DNA of 47,048 nucleotides from a virus: IMG/VR virus record IMGVR_UViG_3300021091_000132, positions 1 to 47,048 of that record; one strand, 5' to 3'. Position 1 is the first letter of the stretch. Every line of letters starts with the position of its first letter. Below the pieces are notes generated by a model. It ran no database searches and was not told the origin of the DNA. It saw nothing but the letters and a program-made list of their open reading frames with translations. Positions 14,877 to 22,980 of this stretch are shown piece by piece. Position numbers and translations under genes: made by a program.

Positions 14877-16356
14877 ACAACTTCTTATTGGTATATTCAA
14901 AAGTTGTTGGGAAGTTTAAAAATACCTCAGTCATTTCTGAGTCATAAGACAACCAAGCGTCCTTAAACCTTTCATAATGTTTTTTATCACCCAAAGAAGA
15001 TATAAATCCAGGAGAATTAGGTCCATATCCAGATCCTACTAAAATAAATGGAAGTCCACCATTGATCTGTCTATTGGAAAAATCTCTATCCCCCATAATC
15101 AATTCAATTGATCTTCCACAGTTTCGTTGATCCCATGGATACTCAACAACATTAGTAACATAATTCCAATATTCCGTATCTTCTCTATGCACTGCTGCAT
15201 AGTGCATATCAATAAAAGTTTTTAAACCATCCAATTCCAAATTACACGCACGATTATAAGCATGTTTATCAAATGAATTAATTGCTAAATTTGTTGATAA
15301 TGTTTCTAACAATCTAAAAATATTATTAACTACTGAAGCAAGACCAGTTGCTTCTAATGGTTCAATAAATCCCCAAGAAAGACCAACAGCAACAACGTTT
15401 TTAACCCAAGAATTTTTATATCTTCCTGTCTTAAAATAAATTGGTGCATTTGGTTCTACAGAATATCTATCTACAAATTCTTTATATATTTCTTCTTCTG
15501 TAGAAAACTTGGTGCTATGAACATATCCAACAGATAATCCATCCCATAATGGAATCTCCCAACACCATCCATTTTCCATTGCAACATTATTAGTGTAACT
15601 TTTTAGCTGCTCTTCTTTATTTTCATAAGGAATTTTAGCACTAATTACTCTATCATTAATTAAAGTATCTGCATATGAAATATATTCGACATTGAGTTTT
15701 TGTCCGAGAAGAAGTGATTTAAAACCAGTACAATCAATAAACAAATCAGCAGCATGATTTCCTGTTTCTTCGCAAGTGATAAAATCAATCCCACCATCTT
15801 TGTTTAAAGATGAATCTAAGTAGATATCATCAATATATTCAACTCCATTTTTTACACCAATGTCATAAAGAAGAGATGATAATTTATGAGTATCAAAATG
15901 ATACGAAGTAAGTTCATTAAAATCCCAACCTTCATCACTCAATCTATTCAACTCAGCAAACCTAGAACTTCCTCTAACATGTCTAGCAAACTGAGTTTTT
16001 TTAATTTCCTCTGGAAACAAATCCATCATAACCAAAAATTGAGATACATCTTCACCTGTCATATCACCAAAAGGATAGTAGTAAGGTTCTTCTGCCCAAT
16101 TTTCAAATCTAACATTTGTTTTATATGTTGCATTACATTTTGGCATCCAATTTTTATCAGATAGTCTTAAAAATTGAAAGATGCCATTAATTGCAAGTTG
16201 CGTCGATTCTCCTACTCCTATAATTCCAATTTTAGAAGAATAAACACACTTAATTTTTAAATCAACATTATTGTTTTTAACATACTGAGAAAGGACTGCA
16301 GCGCACATAAACCCTGCCGTCCCACCACCAAGAATACAAATACTCTTAGTTATCAT
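14869..16356 (-). CDS. Flavin-dependent tryptophan-halogenase-like enzyme
   Basis: A 495-aa flavoprotein of the PrnA/RebH family type. The FAD-binding GGGTAG is at 10-15, GVGES at 48-52, the catalytic Lys in CNATYK is residue 79 (the same number as in PrnA), the halogenase signature GWCWEIP is at 263-269, and the active-site Glu sits in PLEATG (about 335). All key residues are therefore kept. Family members add Cl or Br to electron-rich rings using FADH2, O2 and halide. Substrate here is unknown and need not be tryptophan. I know of similar genes in some cyanophages. It starts in an ATGA overlap with mazG and ends overlapping an oxygenase gene. Confidence 0.9.
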   Translation of the reverse strand: MITKSICILGGGTAGFMCAAVLSQYVKNNNVDLKIKCVYSSKIGIIGVGESTQLAINGIFQFLRLSDKNWMPKCNATYKTNVRFENWAEEPYYYPFGDMTGEDVSQFLVMMDLFPEEIKKTQFARHVRGSSRFAELNRLSDEGWDFNELTSYHFDTHKLSSLLYDIGVKNGVEYIDDIYLDSSLNKDGGIDFITCEETGNHAADLFIDCTGFKSLLLGQKLNVEYISYADTLINDRVISAKIPYENKEEQLKSYTNNVAMENGWCWEIPLWDGLSVGYVHSTKFSTEEEIYKEFVDRYSVEPNAPIYFKTGRYKNSWVKNVVAVGLSWGFIEPLEATGLASVVNNIFRLLETLSTNLAINSFDKHAYNRACNLELDGLKTFIDMHYAAVHREDTEYWNYVTNVVEYPWDQRNCGRSIELIMGDRDFSNRQINGGLPFILVGSGYGPNSPGFISSLGDKKHYERFKDAWLSYDSEMTEVFLNFPTTFEYTNKKLYE

Positions 16357-16826
16357 AGATCTCCTTTTACTCTATTTTCTGAACGATATACATCAAATGC
16401 ACCTTCAGGATAACGAGCACTCAATTTTTCATAGTTCATTTGAAGAATTTCCTCAAAGTTGGTTCCCAGTGCCATACATGCTTGAGCAATATACCAACAA
16501 ATATCACCAAGTTCTCTCTTTAGGTGAAATGCATTTTCATCATTATATGATTTGCCTTGAAGGAAGATTTTTTTAACAACCTCAGTAAATTCACCTGCTT
16601 CAGCAGTCATACCCAAAGCAGCGGTCAAAAGACGAGGAACATCTGCATCTGTTGATGCCTCAAGTTCTGTAAGACGAGACAAAAGATTAGATAGTTCGCT
16701 ACTAGCAGGACTGGTAGTTTGGCGAACAAAATCAATATACTTATTACTATCAATAACTTTATTTTCGGTCATAGTAAATTCAAGAGAACCATCAGTGTTT
16801 TCTTTTTTTGAAATTGTAATTGTCAT
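16353..16826 (-). CDS. mazG: MazG-like nucleotide pyrophosphohydrolase
   Basis: A 157-aa protein. The core at about 65-140 shows the all-alpha NTP pyrophosphatase pattern: TAEAGEFTEVVKK (metal-binding Glu residues), a short loop, then LKRELGDICWYIAQACMALG (ExxD). The family hydrolyses (d)NTPs, or (p)ppGpp in some bacteria, to monophosphates. Cyanophage MazG has been proposed to alter host stringent signalling or recycle nucleotides. About 60 N-terminal residues precede the core. It lies between an oxygenase and the halogenase, so it may simply be carried in this cassette. Confidence 0.88.
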   Translation of the reverse strand: MTITISKKENTDGSLEFTMTENKVIDSNKYIDFVRQTTSPASSELSNLLSRLTELEASTDADVPRLLTAALGMTAEAGEFTEVVKKIFLQGKSYNDENAFHLKRELGDICWYIAQACMALGTNFEEILQMNYEKLSARYPEGAFDVYRSENRVKGDL

Positions 16827-16830
16827 TAGG

Positions 16831-17373
16831 TTATTTTATTGGAATATTAAAAGACATAACTGTTCTGACCTTTTCAGATTTTTGGGGTGGCGATTCATGC
16901 ATTAACATGGCAGGAAAGAATATAATATCACCTTCCTGAATATCTGTCAATGTTTGACTTTCAAGACTACCAAAAAAAGGATCGGCAAACGGAGAATAAA
17001 ATCGTGTTGAAACATGTTCATCTGGATCAAATTCAACATATAAAACTGCAGATAAATTACCCAACCCATGGGTATGTACTGAATGATATTCTCCAAAATA
17101 ATATTTTTGAGACCAAAGTTGCCAGTCTTCAGGAGAAGAGAACGGTAAGTTTATTCTATTTAAACAATTCTGAATGTCTTCACCCAAAATAGAATACCAC
17201 TCATCAAAATAAGAAGCTCTACCAGAAGAACTAAAATAATCAGTTTGACACTCATCAAGTAATAGATTTGATTTATTATCAATCAAATCCAGTAACTTTA
17301 TTTTTTTATCCTGCCAGTTTGGAACAGAATATTTTAAAATAGTTATACTGAATAAAGTTTTAGCATGTAACAT
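16831..17373 (-). CDS. 2OG/Fe(II) oxygenase-like protein (180 aa)
   Basis: The segment YHSVHTHGLGNLSAVLYVEF gives the first iron-site His, DIIFFPAMLMHESPP the distal His, and EKVRTVMSFNI the Arg for 2-oxoglutarate. This matches the small phage/bacterial oxygenase family often labelled 2OG-FeII_Oxy_5. At 180 aa it is a minimal single-domain form. It overlaps the dehydrogenase gene upstream by 14 nt. It probably acts in the same pathway as its island neighbours; substrate unknown. Confidence 0.75.
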   Translation of the reverse strand: MLHAKTLFSITILKYSVPNWQDKKIKLLDLIDNKSNLLLDECQTDYFSSSGRASYFDEWYSILGEDIQNCLNRINLPFSSPEDWQLWSQKYYFGEYHSVHTHGLGNLSAVLYVEFDPDEHVSTRFYSPFADPFFGSLESQTLTDIQEGDIIFFPAMLMHESPPQKSEKVRTVMSFNIPIK

Positions 17374-18586
17374 TTCTTGTATTTCCGTAGTGTATAACTT
17401 TTAAATGATCTGATTTAAATTTCCTCCAAGGATCAACAACAATACTCCCCTTAGGTATGCTGCAATATAACTCATCACTTTCTGGAGCATCCCAATACTT
17501 ATAAGTAGTCGTTGCGCTATGTGCTAACAAAAATACTGCTGGAGATTCTGGTTGATAATTATCTCCAGTGCAACTATCCACATAAGTTACAGTCCTACCA
17601 TACTCCAAACAATAATACCCCACCAATAAACTGTAACTTCCATCAAGATGAGACACTCTTGGTTTGTATGACTTACCATGAATAATAATTGGTAGATTAT
17701 TCTTCTCAGATAATTCTACCAAATATTTTGCTAGATTCTTAGCTTGACCTTCTCTGGATCCCATAACAGATTCAAAAATATCATAACCAAGATCTAATTT
17801 TTTAGACAAATACCTGAGTGCAATATTATCTCTTGGATGACAAGCACCCCCGTCACCCATACCAGCAGTCATGTAAGATGAATTAATAATTCGGGTGTTA
17901 GCAGAGCAAAGAGCGTTTGTAACTACATCTACATTGATATTGCCCTGACGCATTGCAACATCTTGAATCATATTCACAAATCCAATCTTAGTGCTAATAA
18001 AAGTATTATAAAAAACCTTTATACACTCACACTCATCCCAAGTCCCAACAAAATACTTTGGTGAGTTTTCCATGATGGTTTTGTAGAAGTTGATCAATTC
18101 ATTTGCATCACCAGTTGTTGTACCATCTTCTGTTCCAATCATAACCATTTCGGGATTGACCATATCCCATCCAACTGTGCCCATAGCAATTAGATATGGA
18201 TTATAGACAAATCTTGCATTTGTCATTAGGGGTTTAAACTGTTCTCGTGTTGTACCAGGAAGAACAGTAGAAATCAAAACAACTAATTGACCGTTTGCTA
18301 CCGAATTTACTTGTGTAAGGCAATCTTTGACAATCGAATAATCAAAATCTTTTGGTTCTAAATGCATAGATGGAGAACTTCCATCATAGTCTGGATCATG
18401 GGGAGTTGGAACAGCAATGAAAATAATCCTACTCTTTTTTACAACTTCTTCTATTGTAGAGCAAATTGTAAAGGTATTACTTTTTCTTACTTCAACATCA
18501 TACCCATAAACATTATGATTTTTAGCAGCAATCTCTGACGCACATGGGAGACCCAATTTACCAAGTCCAATAAATCCAATGTTCAT
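17360..18586 (-). CDS. UDP-glucose/GDP-mannose dehydrogenase-like protein with atypical active site
   Basis: A 408-aa protein with an NAD-binding Rossmann start (IGFIGLGKLG, about 3-12), VPTPHDPD, STVLPGTT, a central helical domain (IKVFYNTF) and the catalytic-Cys loop GDGGACHPRDN (Cys about 249). The usual loop is GGSCFPKD, so Lys is replaced by Arg and Phe by His. The usual NPEF...E segment reads VYNPYLIAMGT, without the Glu. The overall fold and Cys fit oxidation of a nucleotide sugar to its uronic acid. The substitutions suggest an altered substrate or partial reaction. Overlaps the neighbours on both sides. Confidence 0.75.
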   Translation of the reverse strand: MNIGFIGLGKLGLPCASEIAAKNHNVYGYDVEVRKSNTFTICSTIEEVVKKSRIIFIAVPTPHDPDYDGSSPSMHLEPKDFDYSIVKDCLTQVNSVANGQLVVLISTVLPGTTREQFKPLMTNARFVYNPYLIAMGTVGWDMVNPEMVMIGTEDGTTTGDANELINFYKTIMENSPKYFVGTWDECECIKVFYNTFISTKIGFVNMIQDVAMRQGNINVDVVTNALCSANTRIINSSYMTAGMGDGGACHPRDNIALRYLSKKLDLGYDIFESVMGSREGQAKNLAKYLVELSEKNNLPIIIHGKSYKPRVSHLDGSYSLLVGYYCLEYGRTVTYVDSCTGDNYQPESPAVFLLAHSATTTYKYWDAPESDELYCSIPKGSIVVDPWRKFKSDHLKVIHYGNTRNVTC

Positions 18587-19548
18587 GCTTCTCTTTTTAA
18601 ATCTAAAGTTACACAGTGAAATCCACCACTAAGAGTTCTTTGATGCCTCATTGGAAGCATTGCACATTCAATGCCATATGTTTCTAAAATTTTTCTAGTT
18701 GGATGTTGATGTTCTTCAAGGGCAACTAGATTTGGAGAAACACTGAACAAATTCATGTTACACCACTCTGAAGCATTATTATAACCTGGATAATAACCAA
18801 TGTCCACTGGATCTGGTGCATTAATAATATCCCAAGTATTGAATGGATATGGGAGCATCTCTTTATCCTTCACTCTTGTTGGATTTACCATCAACAAACC
18901 TTCTCTTAAAAATGCAATCGTAGTATCAATATGAACAAAAGTATAAATGTCTTTTACAATTCTCACTGTTGCCGAAGACCCTAGATAATTTTGAAGTATC
19001 GTTGCACCTGCAACATTACCACTGTTTGATACCAAATATAAAACCTCTTCGTTTGCTCTTATAGCATTAGCAGCATCAAATGCTGGAGTCAATTCAGTTA
19101 GAGCTAAAATATCTGGATCACCAATACAAGATTCATCATACAAATCCTCATGATAAGAACAAGGAACTTCTATAGTGTCTGGTATATGATGAGCAAATGA
19201 TCTCCAGTTGCCCCGTCTTGCCCTTAATGGTTGCGGAGTCGCCAAAGACAATTCACCATGAACAAATACAGAATCTCTTGGACAATAATTATAATACTTT
19301 GTCAGTTCTCTTTTAGGTCTTAAAACTTCCACACCTTCTCCTTGTAAAAAATTACAGAAGGTATCAAGATCCTCATTTGCTTCATCAATAACTTGTTGGG
19401 GATATAAACCAGATTTTACATCCGAGACATCTTGAATTCCCGCATAATTAATTGTTCTTAGACTCTTATCCATTGGTGGAATCGTTGCATGGTCCGCGAC
19501 ACCAACAATAACTTTTTTTAGTTTATCCCATTCATTTTTTGCGTACAT
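18583..19548 (-). CDS. Amidinotransferase (glycine/inosamine amidinotransferase family)
   Basis: A 321-aa protein. Catalytic residues by position: CPRD (Asp about 92), FDAAN (Asp about 158), FVHIDTT (His about 206, Asp 208) and GGFHCVT (Cys about 312). These match the Asp-His-Cys set of arginine:glycine and scyllo-inosamine-phosphate amidinotransferases, which move an amidino group from arginine to an amine. The start fits a typical member (KVIVGVADHA). An ATGA overlap links it to the dehydrogenase. Next to an aminotransferase homologue and sugar genes, an aminosugar or aminocyclitol acceptor is an attractive inference. Confidence 0.85.
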   Translation of the reverse strand: MYAKNEWDKLKKVIVGVADHATIPPMDKSLRTINYAGIQDVSDVKSGLYPQQVIDEANEDLDTFCNFLQGEGVEVLRPKRELTKYYNYCPRDSVFVHGELSLATPQPLRARRGNWRSFAHHIPDTIEVPCSYHEDLYDESCIGDPDILALTELTPAFDAANAIRANEEVLYLVSNSGNVAGATILQNYLGSSATVRIVKDIYTFVHIDTTIAFLREGLLMVNPTRVKDKEMLPYPFNTWDIINAPDPVDIGYYPGYNNASEWCNMNLFSVSPNLVALEEHQHPTRKILETYGIECAMLPMRHQRTLSGGFHCVTLDLKREA

Positions 19549-19550
19549 AA

Positions 19551-20354
19551 TTAACTCGTAGTTAAAACCATTTTGTGATCATTTTCTTTTCCATAAGTGA
19601 AGAAGTCGTCTAAAGTAAATTTTAAATGCTCCTTCATCCACCAATAATAATATGCACATCTAGATTTTTTGTGATGTATTCTATTAATTTCTATTCCAAA
19701 CTCTGTGCTTGTTGAAATTATATTTGTGGTTATCAATGGTATTGAATAAGTTCTACCCGTATGTCCAATAAAGTAATCCACAGTTGTAGAACTTTTATTA
19801 AATTTGTTAAGTGCGATTGTTTTATCGAATCTATATTTTTCACCATAACAATGCAGATCTAATATTTTTTCAACATAGTCTCTTGTCATCATTACTGGAC
19901 CAAAGTAACTATGCCTCAATTTTGGGTGTAAAAAGAAAGGAATAAATTCTTCAGATTCAAATCCAAGTTGTATACAATCCCAATCATAAGGAAGTCTACT
20001 CATCAAATAATTCCAATTAAAATTCCAATACTCCAACAAATTTAAATCATAATCATCTTCCATTAATAACAGATAATCATCATCTCTGGTGTTTATCCAT
20101 TTTTTCATAAACTCAAGATGAGTAATTGCATTGCCAAGAGCATACGCTGGAATACCAGTTACCTTACCAACAACATAATGTGAACCCCATTGATCCAATT
20201 CAGAAGCTAAAAACTTGGATGCGGATATCCTTGTAAAGTTCAATCTCCAATAATCAAACTGGTCTTCCATATATTGTTTACGATCAGTTCTATTGTCCAA
20301 ATTTACATAGTAAATATGTGGAAAGTTATCTAATTTTTTTAACGGATCAATCAT
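19551..20354 (-). CDS. Glycosyltransferase family 25-like protein, copy 1
   Basis: A 267-aa protein. The N-terminus is HIYYVNLDNRTDRK (the GT25-like VNLxxRxDR), the acidic metal/donor site is LLMEDDYDL (about 97-105), then SRLPYDWDCIQLGFE (WD motif), FGPVMMTRDYV, GTV-type VDYFIGHTGRTY and a C-terminal WWMKEH...DDFFTYGKENDHKM block. The EDD motif is intact, so it should be active. The ATG at 20352-20354 is chosen because the longer frame uses TTG. It is the first of five tandem paralogues running to 23855. The family adds sugars to glycans or proteins; the acceptor is unknown. Confidence 0.75.
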   Translation of the reverse strand: MIDPLKKLDNFPHIYYVNLDNRTDRKQYMEDQFDYWRLNFTRISASKFLASELDQWGSHYVVGKVTGIPAYALGNAITHLEFMKKWINTRDDDYLLLMEDDYDLNLLEYWNFNWNYLMSRLPYDWDCIQLGFESEEFIPFFLHPKLRHSYFGPVMMTRDYVEKILDLHCYGEKYRFDKTIALNKFNKSSTTVDYFIGHTGRTYSIPLITTNIISTSTEFGIEINRIHHKKSRCAYYYWWMKEHLKFTLDDFFTYGKENDHKMVLTTS

Positions 20355-20356
20355 AA

Positions 20357-21157
20357 TCAAAAATACTTATATGTTTTTTTGAGCATTCCTATATCGTTCT
20401 GTTTTCCATAAGTAAATATTTCTTCAAAATTATGTCTCTTGCTATCGTTTCTCCACCAATCATAATACGCCAATCTACACGCTTTTATAATTGTATATCT
20501 CTTTGTTGTTTTATCAAAAAAGTCAGTATGATTTGGAAGCATTGGTAAACAGTATGTCTTTCCACAATGACCTAAAAAGTAATCAACTGTTCCAGAATGA
20601 GATCCATAATTTTTATTTGCAATATAATTTGTAAGACTATACTTTTCTTCTATACAATGAAGTCTTATTAATTTTTTAACATACCTACGGTTTAACATTG
20701 ATATACCAAAGGTATGTGCTGGCATAATTGGATGCAGGTAAAATGGGATATAATTAATATTCTCAAATCCAAGCAGCAAAGAATCCCAATCATAGGGAAG
20801 TCTACTCATTAAATATTCCCAATCAAACTTCCAGTAAAGTTCTAATCCAAAATCTATTGTATCTTTGGATATTATCAGAGTATCTTCTTCAGTATTATTA
20901 TACCAGTTTTTTAAAAACTCCAATACAGTTATTGCATATGCTGCCGTAGATATGGGTAGTTTATATTCTTTAGGATTTAATAAAAGATGTTTCCAATCAG
21001 TTACATTAACCCTATCATACTGAATAGGAACTCTTTCATAATTCTCAACTCTCAAATTACTTAGATTGCGATCCATATGTTCGTCTAAATGACGATTCTC
21101 TAAGTAATTAAAGTAATATATTTTTGGTATACCTTTTAACTTATTCTTTAAATCCAT
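20357..21157 (-). CDS. Glycosyltransferase family 25-like protein, copy 2 (degenerate acidic motif)
   Basis: A 266-aa protein clearly homologous to copy 1: KIYYFNYLENRHLDEH, SRLPYDWDSLLLGFE, VDYFLGHCGKTYCLP and WWRNDS...EEIFTYGKQND. Where copy 1 has MEDDYD, this copy has ISKDTID, so the first acidic residues are lost. The N-terminal RxDR is also changed (NRHLDEH). It may be inactive, or act as a partner or acceptor-recognition subunit. It ends 2 nt before copy 1 begins and is preceded by a late-type box at 21194-21201. Confidence 0.7.
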   Translation of the reverse strand: MDLKNKLKGIPKIYYFNYLENRHLDEHMDRNLSNLRVENYERVPIQYDRVNVTDWKHLLLNPKEYKLPISTAAYAITVLEFLKNWYNNTEEDTLIISKDTIDFGLELYWKFDWEYLMSRLPYDWDSLLLGFENINYIPFYLHPIMPAHTFGISMLNRRYVKKLIRLHCIEEKYSLTNYIANKNYGSHSGTVDYFLGHCGKTYCLPMLPNHTDFFDKTTKRYTIIKACRLAYYDWWRNDSKRHNFEEIFTYGKQNDIGMLKKTYKYF

Positions 21158-21193
21158 AATAATTTGAACAACACTTCATTATTCTATTAAAAA

Positions 21194-21201
21194 TATTTAT
21201 C
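21194..21201 (-). promoter_or_regulatory. Possible late promoter (GATAAATA)
   Basis: GATAAATA on the minus strand, in the 48-nt gap between glycosyltransferase copies 3 and 2 and 36 nt before the ATG at 21157. It differs from TATAAATA by one base. This is the only sizeable gap in the glycosyltransferase run. Confidence 0.45.
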
Positions 21202-21205
21202 TCTG

Positions 21206-22108
21206 TTATTTGAGGAAATAATCCAAATACATTTGACCATATAACTGATATGCCTTATTTGTTATGTCATATGTTCTAAATCTATCTGGTTTTAATTTCA
21301 TTTTTTCATGAGTTTTGGATCCAAAAGTAAAAAAATCATCTAATGAATAATTATCACGCTCATGTTGCCACCAAAAATAATAAGTATTTCTTGCAATTAT
21401 ATCACCTTCACTTCTATAAAATCTTTGGATAATACTATTATTCTCAAAACTTCCAAAGTTTGGATTGATACTTATTAGTGGTAAACAATACGTTCTGCCA
21501 GAATGAACCATAAAATAATCTACAGTGCCAGATCCAGATACGTCGGACTGCCTATTCCATGCTTCATTTGAGACCGTATTGACTAACTTATATGCATCAC
21601 CAACACAATGAATGTCTAGTAACTTCTCAACAAAATTTCTATTTAAAAGAACAGGTCCAAAATCATGGGCTGCTTCAATTGGATGTAAATGAAATCTAAC
21701 TTCAACGGGATTTTCAAATCCCATTAAAATACAATCCCAATCATAAGGTAATCTTTCAATCATCTCATTCCAATTAAAATGCCAATATCTAATTAAACCT
21801 AGATCATAATCATCCTCCATCAAAATAACATATTCGTCTTGAGTTGTATTATACCAATTTTTTAAAAAGTCTAAATGGGTTATTGCATTAGCAGCAATTG
21901 GAACTAATAACTTATATTCATCAATATCTACAATTAAATGCTTCCAAGTAGAATTTTGAGAAGCAAGATATTTTGTTCCAGAAACTCTTTCATACTCAAT
22001 ATTATATTTGTCAAATTGCTTCACCATCCATTTTTTTCTATCTTCTCTATTATCTAAGTTAAAAAAATAGACCTTTGGCATATCAACTAGTTTTTCACTC
22101 AAATCCAT
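21206..22108 (-). CDS. Glycosyltransferase family 25-like protein, copy 3
   Basis: A 300-aa protein, the longest copy. It has VYFFNLDNREDRKKW, YERVSGTKYLASQ, an intact ILMEDDYDL, ERLPYDWDCILMGFE, FGPVLLNRNFVEKLLDIHC, VDYFMVHSGRTYCLP and WWQHER...DDFFTFG. A tail of about 30 residues (RTYDITNKAYQLYGQMYLDYFLK) is unique among the five. Together with copy 1 it keeps the full EDD motif and is likely active. Its start overlaps the end of copy 4 by 10 nt. Confidence 0.75.
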   Translation of the reverse strand: MDLSEKLVDMPKVYFFNLDNREDRKKWMVKQFDKYNIEYERVSGTKYLASQNSTWKHLIVDIDEYKLLVPIAANAITHLDFLKNWYNTTQDEYVILMEDDYDLGLIRYWHFNWNEMIERLPYDWDCILMGFENPVEVRFHLHPIEAAHDFGPVLLNRNFVEKLLDIHCVGDAYKLVNTVSNEAWNRQSDVSGSGTVDYFMVHSGRTYCLPLISINPNFGSFENNSIIQRFYRSEGDIIARNTYYFWWQHERDNYSLDDFFTFGSKTHEKMKLKPDRFRTYDITNKAYQLYGQMYLDYFLK

Positions 22109-22980
22109 ATTAATAAACCTTCTGTTCTATCTTTGAATACATACGGTCTTTTTGTTGATATATCAAACATAACTTCCATTTTCCATTCATCTTCTTTATT
22201 GTAATGAAAAAATTCAAAATTAGAATATGACTTACTTCTAATTGACCACCAATATTCTATTGCTTCTGAGGACAATTTATCCATAACTTCGTTGACAGTT
22301 TCACCCTCAATAAATTTATTGTTTAAATTAAATATTGGAAGAGTATAAGTTATTCCAAGGTCATAAAAGAAGTTATGTAAACTTCCAAATTCAAAATCTG
22401 GAATAGATTTATCAGGAGTGGAATAATGTAATATAAACTTACCATTTCTATAATGATAGTGCTTGATTCTTTTAGCAAAGTATCTAGTTATCATATAGCA
22501 ATGACAAGACCCACTATCCCTTTCCCAAGGATGTAAATGCATTTTAATTCTTCTTTCTGCAGAACTAAACAGTTGAATACAATCCCAATTGTATGGAAGG
22601 TGTTCAATTAAAAAGTTCCAATCAAAAAACCAATCATTAATAATATCAAATTTTACATAATCTTCCATAAAAATACAAACTTCAGAATCATCAGAATCAT
22701 ACCAATCAATAATTGACTGCAAGACATTGAGAGTTAATGCTAGTTCTTCTGGTGACTGAACAAGATCTTTATCTAAAATTAAATTCTTCCAATCATCATA
22801 ATTTTCTGCTTTGTATTTTTTTTGATATCTGGAATAATTTACAATTTCCCATCCAGAGAATTGAGATTCCATATAATCCCTTTTCTCAACATCACTCTCA
22901 TCATTAAGATAAATTATCTTCGGAATATCACTAACTTTACTAAAATTAGTTTTACAATTAAGTTCTAATTCTTCAATCAT
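22099..22980 (-). CDS. Glycosyltransferase family 25-like protein, copy 4 (divergent)
   Basis: A 293-aa, divergent copy. The N-terminus is extended (MIEELELNCKTNFSKV), followed by KIIYLNDESDVEKRDYM. The acidic site reads IFMEDYVKF (one Asp replaced by Tyr). EHLPYNWDCIQLFSS and a C-terminal YWWSIRS...FEFFHYNKED block remain. FGSLHNFFYDLGITYTLP aligns with the VDYF...TYxLP segment of the others, so the Val-Asp is lost. Its ATG overlaps the stop of copy 5 as ATGA. Activity is uncertain. Confidence 0.7.
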   Translation of the reverse strand: MIEELELNCKTNFSKVSDIPKIIYLNDESDVEKRDYMESQFSGWEIVNYSRYQKKYKAENYDDWKNLILDKDLVQSPEELALTLNVLQSIIDWYDSDDSEVCIFMEDYVKFDIINDWFFDWNFLIEHLPYNWDCIQLFSSAERRIKMHLHPWERDSGSCHCYMITRYFAKRIKHYHYRNGKFILHYSTPDKSIPDFEFGSLHNFFYDLGITYTLPIFNLNNKFIEGETVNEVMDKLSSEAIEYWWSIRSKSYSNFEFFHYNKEDEWKMEVMFDISTKRPYVFKDRTEGLLIWI

